Below, one piece after another: positions 20,327 through 30,361 of a stretch of 64,000 bases of DNA. Within the stretch, counting starts at the first letter, position 1; each line of letters starts with the position of its first letter. A program made the position numbers and the translations under genes. Below the pieces are notes generated by a model. That model had not been told where the DNA came from. It did no database searches and saw only the letters and a program-made list of their open reading frames with translations. This DNA is from Streptomyces katrae (lineage in GTDB: Bacteria > Actinomycetota > Actinomycetes > Streptomycetales > Streptomycetaceae): positions 372,001-436,000 of the forward strand of contig NZ_JNZY01000002.1 of the NCBI RefSeq assembly GCF_000717655.1. Reading direction: 5' to 3'.

Positions 20327-21343
20327 TCAGACCTGGTAGCGGGAGGGAGCAAAGAGGGAGAGGTTCGAGGCGATCCATGAAGACGTGCGGGACAGGCCCT
20401 CCGTCAAGGAGACCTCCGGCTTCCAGCCCGCCCACTCCCTCGCCCGGGAGTTGTCCGACAGGAGGCGCCGGACCTCGCTGCCCGCGGGGCGCAGGCGGGT
20501 CTCGTCCACCACGACGCGGGCGTCCCGGCCCGACGCCGCGATCAGGGCCTGCGCCAGGTCTCCGATCGAGATCTCCCGGCCCGTTCCGAGGTTGACCACC
20601 TCGCCCAGCGCCCGGTCGCATTCCGCCACCGCCAAGAACCCCTCCGCCGTGTCCGTCACGTACGTGAAGTCCCTGGTGGGGGAGAGGGAGCCCAGGCGGA
20701 TCTCCTGTGCGCCCGCGTGCAGCTGCGCCAGGATCGCCGGGATCACGGCGCGCGCCGACTGGCGGGGGCCGTATGTGTTGAACGGCCGGACCACCGTCAC
20801 CGGCAGCTCGAACGCGTGGTGGAACGACAGCGCCATCATGTCCGCGCCGATCTTCGACGCCGAGTACGGGGACTGCGGCTGCAGCGGGTGGGTCTCGGCG
20901 ATCGGGGCCGTCAGGGCCGTCCCGTAGACCTCGCTCGTGGAGGTGTGCACGAGGCGCCGCACCCCGTGGCGGCGGCAGGCCTCCGCCATGTTCTCCGTAC
21001 CGGTCACGTTGGTCTGGACGTATGCACCCGGCGAGGCGTAGCTGTACGGGATCCCGATCAGCGCCGCCAGGTGGAACACCGTGTCGCAGCCCTCCACCGC
21101 GTCGCTGACCCGGCCCGCGTCGCGGATGTCGCCGGCCCACATCTCCACCGGGCCGTCGGGGTCCGCGAGGTACCGCGCCAGGTTGCCCTTCTCCGCGTAC
21201 GGCTTGTAGTGGACGAAGGCGCGGACCCGGGCGCCCCGGGCCACCAGCAGGTCGACCAGGGTGGACCCGATGAAGCCCTCCGCTCCGGTGACGAGGACCG
21301 TACGGTCCTTCCAGGTGTCCTGAGCATGGCTCTTGACGTTCAT
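20327..21343 (-). CDS. NAD-dependent sugar-nucleotide epimerase/dehydratase (extended SDR)
   Basis: This 338-residue extended short-chain dehydrogenase resembles nucleotide-sugar 4-epimerases and 4,6-dehydratases. It has the NAD loop GAEGFIGS (residues 20-27), the GDIRD segment, [12 protein letters not shown], and the catalytic TSTSEVYG and YSASK (Tyr160, Lys164). [11 protein letters not shown] and [13 protein letters not shown] complete the fold. Its ATG overlaps the stop of the MurG-like gene (ATGA), so both are co-translated. The substrate is unknown; partnership with a lipid-sugar glycosyltransferase suggests it makes a modified UDP-sugar for an envelope glycan. Confidence 0.85.
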   Translation of the reverse strand: MNVKSHAQDTWKDRTVLVTGAEGFIGSTLVDLLVARGARVRAFVHYKPYAEKGNLARYLADPDGPVEMWAGDIRDAGRVSDAVEGCDTVFHLAALIGIPYSYASPGAYVQTNVTGTENMAEACRRHGVRRLVHTSTSEVYGTALTAPIAETHPLQPQSPYSASKIGADMMALSFHHAFELPVTVVRPFNTYGPRQSARAVIPAILAQLHAGAQEIRLGSLSPTRDFTYVTDTAEGFLAVAECDRALGEVVNLGTGREISIGDLAQALIAASGRDARVVVDETRLRPAGSEVRRLLSDNSRAREWAGWKPEVSLTEGLSRTSSWIASNLSLFAPSRYQV

Positions 21344-22545
21344 ATCCGCTCCAGGGTGGCAAGGGGGACGCCGGCCACGCGGAGGACCTCCGCGGCCAGC
21401 AGTTCGGCGGCCCGGGCGTGCGGGCCGGGGTCGGCGGCGCCGGCCATCGCGGACAGCCGCGCCGGGTCGGCCAGCAGCGGGCCGAGCAGGGCCGCCAGCC
21501 GGTCGGCCGTGGTCTCGGCGTCGGGCAGCAGCAGGCCCGCTCCCGCGTCCGACAGGACCCGGGCGTTGTGGGTCTGGTGGTCGCCGGGGGCGTGGGGGTA
21601 GGGCACGAGCACGGCCGGGACTCCGGTCGCCGCCAGCTCGGCCACCGTCGCGGAGCCCGCCCGGCACACCACCAGGTCGGCGGCCGCGTACACGAGGTCC
21701 ATCCGGTCCAGGTACGGCACGGCCCGGGCGATCCGCTGCCCGCCGCAGGCCGCGAGATCGGCGGCGGTGTCCGGCAGTGCCTGCGGGCCCGTCTTGATCA
21801 GCAGCTGTACGTCGTCCCGCCCCTGCCAGAGCCCGGCCAGCCCGACGGCGGCCGCGGTGAGGCGGACGGCGCCCAGGCTGCCGCCGTTGAAGACGACCAG
21901 GCGGCGGCCGTCGGGGACGTGCAGCGCCCGGCGGGCCTCCGTACGCAGGGCCGCGCGCTCCGGGCGCGACAGCTCCGCCAGCCGCGCGAGGGCCGCGGAG
22001 ATCGGCATTCCGGTGGTCAGGGCGTGCGCCCCGCCCGCCAGATGGGGCCGGCTGCGGTCGAAGGCCACCGCGATGTGAGGGGTGAGCCGGGCCGCGAACT
22101 GGTTGGCGCGGCCCGGCACCGCGTTGGACTCGTGGATGACGGCCGGCAGCCCCGCCATCCGGGCCCCGAGCACGGCCGGCGCACTCGGGTAGCCGCCCAT
22201 GCCGACGACGGCGTGCGCGCCCTGCGCCCGGATCACCGACCGGGCCTGCGCGGCCGAGCGCAGCAGCGCGGCGGGCAGCAGATACCGCTTCGCGCCGAGC
22301 GACGGGTCGAACGGGATCATGTCGACGGTGTGCAGCCGGTGGCCGGCGGCCGGGATCAGCTCGGTCTCCAGGCCGCGCTCGGTCCCGATGAACGAGACCA
22401 CGGCATCGGGGACGGCCGCACGCAGCGCCTCGGCGAGAGCGAGCCCGGGGTAGATGTGGCCGCCGGTGCCGCCCGCGCCGATCACGACCGACAGGGGCGG
22501 CATTCCTTGCGCGTCTCGTGTGCCTCTTGTGCCTTGTGTGGTCAT
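21340..22545 (-). CDS. MurG-like glycosyltransferase (second copy, MurG2 type)
   Basis: This 401-residue GT28 protein is clearly related to MurG but distinct from the dcw copy. It keeps the glycine loop [12 protein letters not shown] (near residues 22-33), [43 protein letters not shown] and [21 protein letters not shown] MurG2 paralogue in filamentous actinomycetes has been reported as able to replace MurG in lipid II synthesis; identity with that family is inference. The start follows a GGGAGG ribosome site. It is co-operonic with the epimerase and divergent from the two-component system. Confidence 0.85.
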   Translation of the reverse strand: MTTQGTRGTRDAQGMPPLSVVIGAGGTGGHIYPGLALAEALRAAVPDAVVSFIGTERGLETELIPAAGHRLHTVDMIPFDPSLGAKRYLLPAALLRSAAQARSVIRAQGAHAVVGMGGYPSAPAVLGARMAGLPAVIHESNAVPGRANQFAARLTPHIAVAFDRSRPHLAGGAHALTTGMPISAALARLAELSRPERAALRTEARRALHVPDGRRLVVFNGGSLGAVRLTAAAVGLAGLWQGRDDVQLLIKTGPQALPDTAADLAACGGQRIARAVPYLDRMDLVYAAADLVVCRAGSATVAELAATGVPAVLVPYPHAPGDHQTHNARVLSDAGAGLLLPDAETTADRLAALLGPLLADPARLSAMAGAADPGPHARAAELLAAEVLRVAGVPLATLERI

Positions 22546-22567
22546 GGACGCACCCTCCCGGTGCGTC

Positions 22568-22599
22568 CTAAGAACGTTCTAAGAGGTTCTCTCAGAACC
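22568..22599. promoter_or_regulatory. Symmetric operator between murG2 and the two-component system
   Basis: The 72-base divergent spacer contains the perfect palindrome AGAACGTTCT (22571-22580) and then GGTTCT (22585-22590) and AGAACC (22594-22599) in inverted order. The half-site AGAAC/GTTCT appears four times in 30 bases. This arrangement suits a dimeric regulator, most simply the adjacent OmpR-type regulator controlling both directions. Confidence 0.65.
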
Positions 22600-22617
22600 G
22601 TTTGGCAGGCTTTGCCC

Positions 22618-23325
22618 ATGAGCAGCACGAGTGCGCACACGAGTGGGCCGCGGATCCTGGTCGTGGACGACGAGCCCGAGGTCCGGGCCGCCGTCCAGGA
22701 CGGGCTGGCCGTCGAGGGGTACGAGGTACGGGGGGCCGCCGACGGCCTGGCCGCGCTGTCGGAGGTGGCCGGCTGGCAGCCCGACGCGGTGGTGCTCGAC
22801 GTGATGATGCCCGTGCTGGACGGGCTCGGGGTCTGCCGGCAGCTGCGCGCGCTGGGCGACCGTACGCCCGTACTCGTCCTGACCGCGCTGGACTCGGTGA
22901 GCGAGCGGGTCGACGGCCTGGAGGCGGGCGCTGACGACTACCTGGTCAAGCCGTTCGCGCTGGACGAGCTGGTGGCCCGGGTCCGCGCCCTGCTGCGGCG
23001 GGCCGCGCCCGATCCGGCCGGCGAGGCCGCGCTCGGGTTCGCGGATCTCGTACTGGACCCCGCGACCCGGACCGGGCGGCGCGGCGGGCGGCCGCTGGAG
23101 TTCAGCCGCACCGAGGCGGCCCTGCTCGAGCTGCTGCTGCACCACCCCGGACAGGTGCTGCCGCGGGAGCTGATCCTGGAGCTGGTGTGGGGGCGGGACT
23201 TCGGACCGGAATCCAACTCCCTGGCCGTGTACGTGGGCTACCTGCGGCGGAAGCTGGAGGCGGGCGGCGAGCCGCGGCTGGTGCACACCGTCCACGGGGT
23301 CGGATACCGGCTGGGCACGGCGTGA
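22618..23325 (+). CDS. OmpR-family response regulator
   Basis: This DNA-binding response regulator has 235 residues. The receiver domain (residues 10-125) has VVDDEP, the phosphoacceptor Asp61 in LDVMMP, the Thr of LTALDS and the Lys of VKPF. The C-terminal winged helix (about 140-235) includes [33 protein letters not shown] and the [11 protein letters not shown] wing. The start is the ATG at 22618; the much longer upstream frame runs antisense to murG2 and is spurious. It overlaps the kinase gene as GTGA. The MprA/PrrA-like subtype is likely. Confidence 0.95.
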   Translation: MSSTSAHTSGPRILVVDDEPEVRAAVQDGLAVEGYEVRGAADGLAALSEVAGWQPDAVVLDVMMPVLDGLGVCRQLRALGDRTPVLVLTALDSVSERVDGLEAGADDYLVKPFALDELVARVRALLRRAAPDPAGEAALGFADLVLDPATRTGRRGGRPLEFSRTEAALLELLLHHPGQVLPRELILELVWGRDFGPESNSLAVYVGYLRRKLEAGGEPRLVHTVHGVGYRLGTA

Positions 23326-24737
23326 GCGGCGCCCGGCCCGGGAAAGGGCGGCGCAGGCTCGGGGCGCGCTGGCGCAGACGGCGGCCGCTGCGCACCCGGC
23401 TGGCGCTGGCGGTCACCGCGGCGGTGGCGCTGGTCGCGGTCGGGGTGTGCACGGCGGCGTTCTTCGTCGTACGCGGCGCCCTGTACGAGCAGCTGAACCT
23501 GAGCCTCACCCAGTCCGCGCGGCTCGCGGCCCAGCGCAACCCGGACTCCGGGCCGGACGTCCTGGCCGGGGAATGCCGGTTCCTGGCGGCGCCCGCCTGC
23601 GCACAAGTGGTGCCGGCCGACCCGGCGGCCGACCCGGCCGCGCCGTACCTGCTGCCGGTGGACGCGACGACGCGGGCGGTGGCCGCCGGGCGGCACGCGC
23701 CGTACTACACGGACATCGTGCACGCGGGGCACCCGGCGCGGATGCTCACCACCGACTACGCGAAGGGGCGGGCGCTGCAGGTGGCGCTGCGGGCCGACAC
23801 CGTCGAGGGCGGGATCGAGGAGGCGGCGTGGTGGCTGGTGCTGATCGGCGCGGGGGGTGTGCTGGTGGCGGCCGGGCTCGGGTACTGGGTGTCGCGGACC
23901 GGGCTGGCCCCGGTGACCCGGCTCACGGCCACCGCCGAGCGGATCGCGGCGACGCGGGATCCCCGGCACCGGATCGAACTGCCGCCGCCGGGACCACCGG
24001 GGAGGGAGGACGAGATCACCAGGCTGGCCGGGAGTTTCAACACCATGCTGGGCGAGCTCGAGCAGTCGGTCACGGCGCAGCGGCGGCTGGTCGCGGACGC
24101 CTCGCACGAGCTGCGGACCCCGCTGACGGCTCTGCGGACGAACGCGGAGCTGCTGGCGCGGGGGGAGCGGCTGACGGCGGAGCAGCGCGAGCGGGCCTCG
24201 CTCGCGCTGGGGCGGCAGCTGCGGGAGGTGACGGGGCTGGTGAACGACCTGATCGAGCTGGCCCGGGACGAGGAGCCGCAGCCGCTGGTGGAACAGGTCC
24301 GGCTGGCTCCGCTGGTGGAGCACTGCGCGGAGGCTGCGCGGGCGCACTGGCCGTCCGTACCGGTGGAGGTCCGCGTCCGCGCGGAGGTGGTGGTCCCGGG
24401 GGTGCCGGCGAGGCTGACCCGGCTGCTCTCGAACCTGCTGGACAACGCGGCGAAGTTCAGCCCCGCGGGGGCACCGGTGGAGGTGGAGCTGGTGGCGCGG
24501 GGCGGCGGCCCCGGCGGGGCCGAGCTGACGGTACGGGACCACGGCCCCGGAATCGCGGCCGAGGACCTGCCGTACGTCTTCGACCGGTTCTACCGGGCGG
24601 GGGCGGCGCGTGCCCTGCCGGGGTCGGGGCTGGGGCTCGCGATGGCCCGCCAGATCGCCCGTGCGCATGCCGCGGAGCTCGTGGCCGAGCCGGCTCCGGG
24701 CGGTGGAGCCCTGTTCCGGCTGACCTTCGGCCCCTGA
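23322..24737 (+). CDS. Sensor histidine kinase
   Basis: This is the partner of the upstream regulator, 471 residues. It has a basic N-terminus, a first membrane helix (about residues 27-50), an extracytoplasmic sensor region (about 51-168), which includes two Cys residues in [11 protein letters not shown], a second helix (about 169-190), HAMP (about 191-250) and the phosphoacceptor His262 in [13 protein letters not shown]. The ATPase domain shows [31 protein letters not shown] and GSGLGLAMA. The signal is unknown; the divergent murG2-epimerase operon suggests cell-envelope state. Confidence 0.94.
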   Translation: MSGARPGKGRRRLGARWRRRRPLRTRLALAVTAAVALVAVGVCTAAFFVVRGALYEQLNLSLTQSARLAAQRNPDSGPDVLAGECRFLAAPACAQVVPADPAADPAAPYLLPVDATTRAVAAGRHAPYYTDIVHAGHPARMLTTDYAKGRALQVALRADTVEGGIEEAAWWLVLIGAGGVLVAAGLGYWVSRTGLAPVTRLTATAERIAATRDPRHRIELPPPGPPGREDEITRLAGSFNTMLGELEQSVTAQRRLVADASHELRTPLTALRTNAELLARGERLTAEQRERASLALGRQLREVTGLVNDLIELARDEEPQPLVEQVRLAPLVEHCAEAARAHWPSVPVEVRVRAEVVVPGVPARLTRLLSNLLDNAAKFSPAGAPVEVELVARGGGPGGAELTVRDHGPGIAAEDLPYVFDRFYRAGAARALPGSGLGLAMARQIARAHAAELVAEPAPGGGALFRLTFGP

Positions 24738-24756
24738 TGGCCTGCGGTCCGGCTTC

Positions 24757-24803
24757 CCGGGGCTCCGCCCCGGACCCCGCGCCTCGAACGCCGGCGGGGC
24801 CGG
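24757..24803. repeat. Dispersed GC-rich intergenic element
   Basis: The sequence between converging genes begins CCGGGGCTCCGCCCCGGACC and contains a self-complementary GGGGC/GCCCC core. It is typical of the repeated palindromic element found between Streptomyces genes. A partial copy is at 18607-18637. It probably acts in transcription termination. Confidence 0.6.
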
Positions 24804-24812
24804 ATCTGCCCG

Positions 24813-25865
24813 TCAGGCCGTCCCCGGGCGGGGGGCGGCGGGCGACGTGGCGATGCGGGGGAGGGCGTACGGGTGGTGGGCCACCAGCCAGGCGATGACG
24901 CGTTCGCGGACATGGCAGCGGACCGTCCAGATGTCGGTGCCGTCCTTCGCCGTGACCACCGCCCGGACCTGGATCGTGTGCGGGGTCGTGTCCGTCACCG
25001 CCAGGCTGCCCGTGCGGCCGTCCCATTCCGGGATCTCCTCCAGGATCCGCTGGAGCTGCTCGCGCATCAGGTCCAGCGGGGCGCTGTGGTCGAGGTGCCA
25101 GAACACCGTTCCGGTCATCTGCGCGCCGCCGCGCGACCAGTTTTCGTACGGCTTGCCTGTGAAATACGACACAGGCATGGTGATCCGGCGCTCGTCCCAG
25201 GTGCGCACCACCAGGAAGGTCAGGGTGATCTCCTCGACCGTGCCCCACTCCTTGTCGACGACCACCGTGTCGCCGATCCGCACCGTGTCGCCGAAGGCGA
25301 TCTGCAGTCCGGCGAACAGGTTGCCCAGCGAGGACTGGGCGGCGATGCCCGCCACGATGCCGAGGACGCCGGCCGAGGCCAGCATCGAGGCGCCGACCGC
25401 CCGCATCGGCGGGAACGTGAGCAGCATCGCCGCCACCGCGACCACCACGACCACCGCCGTGACCACCCGGTGGATCAGCGTCACCTGGGTGCGGACCCGG
25501 CGCACCCGTGCGTCGTCCGGGTTCCGGTCCGCGTAGCGGGCGTACGAGGAGTCCACGACGGCCGTCGCGATGCGCACCAGCAGCCAGGCGGCCGAGGCGA
25601 TCAGTACGAGGGTCAGCGCGCGGCCCACGGCGAACACGTAGTCCGCGGCGATCCCGGCCCGGCGGTGGGAGCCGTACAGCAGCGTCGTGCACAGGACGAC
25701 CTGGAACGGCAGGCGGCACCGGCGCAGCAGCCCCCACAGCGGGGTCTCGCTGTGCCGGGCGTCGGCGCGGCGCAGCAGCAGGTCCAGCAGCCACCCGGCG
25801 AGCAGGGTGACGACCAGTGAGCCGCCGAGGACCGCGATCGGGCGCAGAACGGTGTCCGTGTCCAT
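24813..25865 (-). CDS. MscS-family mechanosensitive ion channel
   Basis: This small-conductance mechanosensitive channel homologue has 350 residues. It has four or five membrane segments in the N-terminal half, the pore helix ASAGVLGIVAGIAAQSSLGNLFAGLQIAF with Gly/Ala packing, and the beta domain IGDTVVVDKEWGTVEEITLTFLVVRTWDERR. A cytoplasmic alpha/beta end follows. The ATG at 25865 begins just before the first helix. The stop lies opposite the kinase gene's end (converging). It likely protects against osmotic downshift. Confidence 0.9.
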   Translation of the reverse strand: MDTDTVLRPIAVLGGSLVVTLLAGWLLDLLLRRADARHSETPLWGLLRRCRLPFQVVLCTTLLYGSHRRAGIAADYVFAVGRALTLVLIASAAWLLVRIATAVVDSSYARYADRNPDDARVRRVRTQVTLIHRVVTAVVVVVAVAAMLLTFPPMRAVGASMLASAGVLGIVAGIAAQSSLGNLFAGLQIAFGDTVRIGDTVVVDKEWGTVEEITLTFLVVRTWDERRITMPVSYFTGKPYENWSRGGAQMTGTVFWHLDHSAPLDLMREQLQRILEEIPEWDGRTGSLAVTDTTPHTIQVRAVVTAKDGTDIWTVRCHVRERVIAWLVAHHPYALPRIATSPAAPRPGTA

Positions 25866-25931
25866 GGACTTCAACGTAACCGGAACGCGGGCTCGGTCCC
25901 CTCCCATCCGGCGAATGGCACGATGGGGTGC

Positions 25932-26501
25932 ATGAACATCATGCTTTTCCACTCGACGTACGGGCTGCGGCCCGCGGTGCACGCGGCGGCCGACCGGCTG
26001 CGCGCGGCCGGGCACCGGGTCCAGGTGCCGGATCTCTTCGAGGGGCGCACCTTCGAGACCGTCGAAGAGGGCATGGCACACCGGGACGAGATCGGCCGCG
26101 ACGAGCTGCTCAAGCGCGCGGTGCTGGCCTCCGCCCCCTACTCCGACCAGGGCCTCGTCTACGCCGGCTTCTCCTTCGGCGGTTCCGTCGCCCAGCACTT
26201 GGCGCTGGCCGACGAGAAGGCGCGCGGGCTGCTGCTCCTGCACGGGACGGCGGACCTCGAGGAGGACACCGCGGTCGACGAACTGCCGGTACAGCTGCAC
26301 ATCGCGGATCCGGACCCGTTCGAGACGCACGACTGGCTGACCGCCTGGTACCTGCGGATGCAGCGCGCGGGTGCGGACGTGGAGGTGCACCGCTACCCGG
26401 GTGCCGGGCACCTGTTCACGGACCCGGGGCTCGACGACTACGACGCGGAGGCCGCGGAGCAGGCCTGGCGGGTCGCGCTCGCGTTCCTCGACAGCCTGTA
26501 G
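25932..26501 (+). CDS. Dienelactone-hydrolase-family alpha/beta hydrolase
   Basis: This cytoplasmic alpha/beta hydrolase of 189 residues has natural substrate unknown. The N-terminus MNIMLFHSTYGLRPAV and DLFEGRTF are typical of the family. The nucleophile elbow is AGFSFGGS, with Ser where classical dienelactone hydrolase has Cys; an Asp-containing HGTADLEED and the catalytic His in GAGHLF follow. An ATG at 25923 is in frame, but CACGAT (25919-25924) sits seven bases before 25932, suggesting a leaderless start at 25932. It is divergent from mscS. Confidence 0.85.
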   Translation: MNIMLFHSTYGLRPAVHAAADRLRAAGHRVQVPDLFEGRTFETVEEGMAHRDEIGRDELLKRAVLASAPYSDQGLVYAGFSFGGSVAQHLALADEKARGLLLLHGTADLEEDTAVDELPVQLHIADPDPFETHDWLTAWYLRMQRAGADVEVHRYPGAGHLFTDPGLDDYDAEAAEQAWRVALAFLDSL

Positions 26502-26514
26502 CAGAGCCAAAGGT

Positions 26515-26549
26515 GAGGGGCAGGGCACGAACCGCGTGCCCTGCCCCTC
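26515..26549. terminator. Bidirectional terminator
   Basis: Fifteen-base perfect arms (26515-26529 and 26535-26549, GAGGGGCAGGGCACG type) flank a five-base loop between the convergent hydrolase and protease genes. It should end both transcripts. Confidence 0.9.
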
Positions 26550-26566
26550 GACGCTTCACGCAGTGA

Positions 26567-27553
26567 CTAGGCGCGGTACGCGCTCCACATGCTCTTCATG
26601 CGGGAAACCTGACCCGCCGTGAACTGGTACATGCAGGAGTCGTACGTGTAGTCCATGAAGTTGTGGATCGGGTCGACGCCCGTCTTGTTGGTGCAGCTGT
26701 CGCGGCCGGTCGGGCACTCGAACGCCGCGCTCTTCTCGGCCGGGGTGTCGGACACGGAGTCGCCGCTGCCCGAGCAGCCGCCCTGGAAGGTGTGGTACAG
26801 GCCCATCCAGTGGCCGACCTCGTGGGTGCCGGTGTCGCCCTCGTTGTAGTTGGCTGCGGAGCCGCCCGGCAGCGAGGTGTTGAGCAGGACGACGCCGTCC
26901 ATCTTGGGCTGGGAGGCGTAGGAGCTCGGGAAGGTCGCCCAGCCGAGCAGGCCGCCGCCGAGGTTGGCGGTGTAGATGTTCAGCGCGTTCGCGCCGCCCT
27001 TGCGCAGGGTGTTCTTCATGTCCTTCTCGGCCTGGGTGCCGTCGGACACGTTGTACCAGGAGGCGTTGTCGGTGTAGTCGGTGCCGGCCAGGGAGAACTG
27101 GTAGCCGGAGTCGACGTTGCCGGTGCCCTGGCCGCTGTAGGCGGAGTTGAGGACCGCGATCTGGTTGTTGATGTCCGTGGCGGTCAGCTTGCCGGCGGTG
27201 CCGGAGGTGATGACGTGCACGTACACCGGGATGGTCGTCGCGGCGGTGGCCTCGGCGGCGCGCATCATGCGCTGCGGGCCCAGCTCGGCGCTCTTCTTCG
27301 CCAGGTCGGCGTCCATGGCCTTGGCCTGGGCGTCCGTCACCTCGTTGGGCTCGGCCGCGTGCTGGTCCTTCGGGCGGGCGACGCGGGCGTTGGCGGCGGT
27401 GCCGGCGTCGGCACAGGCCTCTGCGCCGGTCTGGGGGGCCGCGGCCACGGTCGTGGGGGCCGTGAGCGGGGCGAACGCCAGGGTTCCGGCCAGAACGGCC
27501 GTGCCCATGAGGCGGCGTCGGAGCATGGGGGATATGCGGGCGGAAGCGCGCAC
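26567..27553 (-). CDS. Secreted zinc metalloprotease, M43 (pappalysin-like) family
   Basis: This 328-residue exported endopeptidase has a Sec signal near its N-terminus ([19 protein letters not shown], with cleavage likely after TTVAAA). The catalytic domain has the metzincin zinc site [11 protein letters not shown] (His244, His248, His254, Glu245) and a downstream Met-turn in [12 protein letters not shown]. Cys pairs around [17 protein letters not shown] and DSCMYQF would form disulfides. The GTG start follows GAGGAG; upstream in-frame codons lack a ribosome site. The substrate is unknown. Confidence 0.9.
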   Translation of the reverse strand: MRASARISPMLRRRLMGTAVLAGTLAFAPLTAPTTVAAAPQTGAEACADAGTAANARVARPKDQHAAEPNEVTDAQAKAMDADLAKKSAELGPQRMMRAAEATAATTIPVYVHVITSGTAGKLTATDINNQIAVLNSAYSGQGTGNVDSGYQFSLAGTDYTDNASWYNVSDGTQAEKDMKNTLRKGGANALNIYTANLGGGLLGWATFPSSYASQPKMDGVVLLNTSLPGGSAANYNEGDTGTHEVGHWMGLYHTFQGGCSGSGDSVSDTPAEKSAAFECPTGRDSCTNKTGVDPIHNFMDYTYDSCMYQFTAGQVSRMKSMWSAYRA

Positions 27554-27676
27554 GTTGACTCCTCGCGAAGCGTGGTGGGGGGTGAGGGATTTCCTCACGC
27601 TGGCGCGAAGCTTATGTGTCCATGTCATGCACTGAGCAAGCCCTTTAAGTAAAAGATTTGTTGCTTCTGAGGGCGG

Positions 27677-27706
27677 AGGGGCTCCTGGTCTGCACCAGGA
27701 GCCCCT
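27677..27706 (-). terminator. Terminator after the PhoD gene
   Basis: Arms AGGGGCTCCTGGT (27677-27689) and ACCAGGAGCCCCT (27694-27706) pair perfectly around CTGC. It lies 36 bases beyond the PhoD-like stop on the minus strand. Confidence 0.88.
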
Positions 27707-27741
27707 CTGAACAGCAGAATTGACAGACAGTCAGAAGATCG

Positions 27742-29406
27742 TCAGCTGACCGGCTGGTACGCCCGCTCCACCTTCTGCGTGCCGTTCGGCGTGCGGTACG
27801 AGCGGGCCCATGCGGCCGTCGCGGCCGGATTCCGCTTGTCGGACACCACGAAGTAGTCCATCTGCGAGCGCTCGGGCGTCACGTCCAGCACCCCGTAGCC
27901 GTGGGAGTCCATGTCCAGCCACTTCACGTGCCAGTTGGCCGCCTTGACGGCCGCCTCCGCTACCAGTGACGCGGTGTCCGCCGGCACGTGCAGGAGGTCG
28001 TCGATGTTGTCGGAGGTCACCGACGTCACCACGAACTCGGTGGCCGCGGTACCCGACCCCGGGTACGTCGCCATGTTCATCGGGACCTCGTTCGCCCACG
28101 CCATGTGGATGTCGCCGGTCAGGAACACCGTGTTCTTGATCTTCTGGTCCTTGAGATGGGCCAGCAGCTCCTTGCGGTCGTCCGTGTAGCCGTCCCACTG
28201 GTCCACGTTGACCGCGAGGCCGCCCTCGGGCAGGCCCAGCAGCTTCGCCAGCGGGGCCAGCAGGTGCGCGGGCAGCGAGGCGAAGGCCACCGGCGAGATC
28301 ATCACCGAGGTGCCGACCAGCTTCCAGGTCGCGTTCGAGCCGGCGAGGCCCGACTTGAGCCAGTCGAGCTGGGCGCGCCCGGTGATGGTGCGCTCCGGGT
28401 CGTCCACGCCGCCGCTGCCTGTCTTGGCCTGCTGGGAGCGGAAGCTGCGCAGGTCCAGCAGGTGCAGATCGGCCAGGGTGCCGAAGCGCAGCCGCCGGTA
28501 GACGGTGCCGGCGGTGGAGGTGCGTACGGGCATCCACTCGAAGTACGCCTGCTTGGCGGCGGCCGCGCGGGCCGCCCACTCGCCCTCGGCGCCCGGCGTG
28601 TGGTTCTCCGCGCCGCCCGACCAGGCGTCGTTGGCGAACTCGTGGTCGTCCCATATCGCGACGATCGCGTGCGCGGCGTGCAGGGCCTGGAGGTCGGCGT
28701 CGGTCTTGTACGTGCCGTGCCGGGTCCGGTAGTCGGCGAGGGTGAGTATCTCGTGCCGTGGCTCGTGCGCGCGTACGACGTACTTCGCCTCGGGGTAGGC
28801 CCCGTTCGCGTACTCGTAGACGTAGTCGCCGAGGTGCAGGATCGCGGTCAGGTCGGTACGGGCGGCCAGGTGGCGGTAGGCCGAGAAGTAGCCGGCCTCC
28901 CAGTTGGCGCAGGAGACCACGCCGAAGCGGACGCCGGGCGTCGTCGCGTCGTGGCCCGGGGCGGTCAGGGTGCGCCCGACCGGGGAGACGGCGCCGCCGG
29001 CGGTGAACCGGTAGAAGTACGGGGTCTGCGGCCGCAGTCCGCGTACATCCGCCTTGACCGTGTGGTCGGAGGCGGCGGTCGCCGTGACCGAACCGCTCAC
29101 GACGATCCGTGAGAAGGCCTTGTCCTCGGCGACCTCCCAGGTCACCTGGGTGGCCGGGCCGGTGCCGGAGCCGGGCATGGCATCGGGGGTGGGGGTCACA
29201 CGGGTCCACAGCAGGATCCCGTCGGGCAGCGGGTCGCCGGAGGCGACGCCGTGGAGGAAGGCGGGCCCGTTCGAGGCCGCCGACGCGGGGGAGGCGCCCA
29301 GTGCGGCCGTCGCGAAGGGCGCGAGGGCGGCGGTGGCGGCAGCGGCCTTGACGACCGTACGGCGGCGCGGAGTTGCCGCAGTGGGGGAGGGGAGATGACT
29401 GGTCAC
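27742..29406 (-). CDS. phoD: PhoD-type alkaline phosphatase/phosphodiesterase, Tat-exported
   Basis: This secreted Ca/Fe-dependent phosphoesterase releases phosphate from mono- or diesters. The 554-residue protein carries a twin-arginine signal ([20 protein letters not shown], cleavage near SPASA). The N-terminal Fn3-like domain includes [18 protein letters not shown], and the metallophosphatase core has [49 protein letters not shown] and a C-terminal lid. The GTG at 29406 places the RR motif near residue 13. In Streptomyces such genes are usually PhoP-controlled; I did not see a clear PHO box. Confidence 0.93.
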   Translation of the reverse strand: MTSHLPSPTAATPRRRTVVKAAAATAALAPFATAALGASPASAASNGPAFLHGVASGDPLPDGILLWTRVTPTPDAMPGSGTGPATQVTWEVAEDKAFSRIVVSGSVTATAASDHTVKADVRGLRPQTPYFYRFTAGGAVSPVGRTLTAPGHDATTPGVRFGVVSCANWEAGYFSAYRHLAARTDLTAILHLGDYVYEYANGAYPEAKYVVRAHEPRHEILTLADYRTRHGTYKTDADLQALHAAHAIVAIWDDHEFANDAWSGGAENHTPGAEGEWAARAAAAKQAYFEWMPVRTSTAGTVYRRLRFGTLADLHLLDLRSFRSQQAKTGSGGVDDPERTITGRAQLDWLKSGLAGSNATWKLVGTSVMISPVAFASLPAHLLAPLAKLLGLPEGGLAVNVDQWDGYTDDRKELLAHLKDQKIKNTVFLTGDIHMAWANEVPMNMATYPGSGTAATEFVVTSVTSDNIDDLLHVPADTASLVAEAAVKAANWHVKWLDMDSHGYGVLDVTPERSQMDYFVVSDKRNPAATAAWARSYRTPNGTQKVERAYQPVS

Positions 29407-29460
29407 GGACCGGCATATTACTGACGGGTACAGCTGTTGGAACACCCCTGTGCAAGCAAC

Positions 29461-29491
29461 GGGCAGGCGAACTCTCAGAGTCCGCCTGCCC
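29461..29491 (-). terminator. Terminator after the DsbA-like gene
   Basis: Arms GGGCAGGCG (29461-29469) and CGCCTGCCC (29483-29491) with further inner ACTC/GAGT pairing form a hairpin 25 bases beyond the DsbA-like stop. Confidence 0.8.
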
Positions 29492-29516
29492 GTTGGCTCG
29501 GTCCGCTACGAGGGGA

Positions 29517-30311
29517 TCAGCCCGCGATGGCCTTGTCGACCGCGGCCGTGAACTCCTCCGGCGCCATCTTGATCTCGATCTTCTTGCCGTCCATCTTCAG
29601 CGACGGGGTGCCCTCGAGGCCGCTCTTCTCGAAGAGCTTCGACATCTCGAGCGCCCAGCGGTTGTACGTACCGTCCTCGACGGCCTTCTTGAACTCGGCG
29701 TTGCCCTTGAGCGCCGGCACCTGGTCCGCGATCTTCAGCAGGTAGTCGTCCTTGCCGAACTTGTCGTCGCGCTCCTCCGGGTGGTTCTCCTTGGAGTACA
29801 GGGCGGTCTTGTACTCCAGGAACGCCTCGGGGCTGACGTTCAGCGCCGCGCCCAGCGCGCTCAGCGCGTTCTTCGAACCGCTGCCGCCGAAGCCCTTGTC
29901 GAGGAAGGTGGCGCCGACGTACTGGATCTTGTACTTGCCGGCGTCCAGGTCCTTCTTGATCTGCGGGCCCACGCTCTGCTCGAACTGGGAGCAGACCGGG
30001 CAGCGCGCGTCCTCGTAGAGCTCGAGGGTCTTCTTGGCGTCGGCCTTGCCTATGACGACGGTGGTGCCGTTGTCACCCGTGGTGTTCTTCGGGGCGACCA
30101 GCGTGGCGTCGGCGGCCTTGTCCCACTCGCCGGGCTGGTTGGCCTGCACGACCAGGTAGCCGACGCCGCCGGCCACGGCCAGGGTGGCGACGACGGCGCA
30201 GGCCACCAGGATCTGGCGGCGCACCTTGGCCTTCTTGGCCTGCTTCTCGCGTTCGGCGCGCAGCCGCTCGCGGGCCGCCGCCTTGTTCGCCTGGCTGTTG
30301 CGTGAACTCAT
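29517..30311 (-). CDS. Membrane-anchored DsbA-like thioredoxin-fold protein
   Basis: This extracytoplasmic thiol-disulfide protein (Thioredoxin_4/DsbA family) of 264 residues has a basic Lys/Arg/Ala-rich cytoplasmic N-terminus (1-32), one signal anchor (about 33-55) and a DsbA domain. The active site is CPVC in YEDARCPVCSQFE, and GTPSLKMDG supplies the cis-Pro loop. It follows a four-pass membrane protein gene on the same strand. A related protein (CPAC site) is at 57324-58292. It may be an oxidase or a redox partner for other exported proteins. Confidence 0.88.
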   Translation of the reverse strand: MSSRNSQANKAAARERLRAEREKQAKKAKVRRQILVACAVVATLAVAGGVGYLVVQANQPGEWDKAADATLVAPKNTTGDNGTTVVIGKADAKKTLELYEDARCPVCSQFEQSVGPQIKKDLDAGKYKIQYVGATFLDKGFGGSGSKNALSALGAALNVSPEAFLEYKTALYSKENHPEERDDKFGKDDYLLKIADQVPALKGNAEFKKAVEDGTYNRWALEMSKLFEKSGLEGTPSLKMDGKKIEIKMAPEEFTAAVDKAIAG

Positions 30312-30361
30312 GGTGATCTCCGTGGGGTGTGACACAAGGAAGGGGGGACTGCGTACGGGTG

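Noticed and set aside
21418..22617. A 400-residue upstream extension of the response regulator frame
   Set aside because: It runs antisense to the well-supported murG2 gene, and the regulator domain begins at the ATG at 22618.
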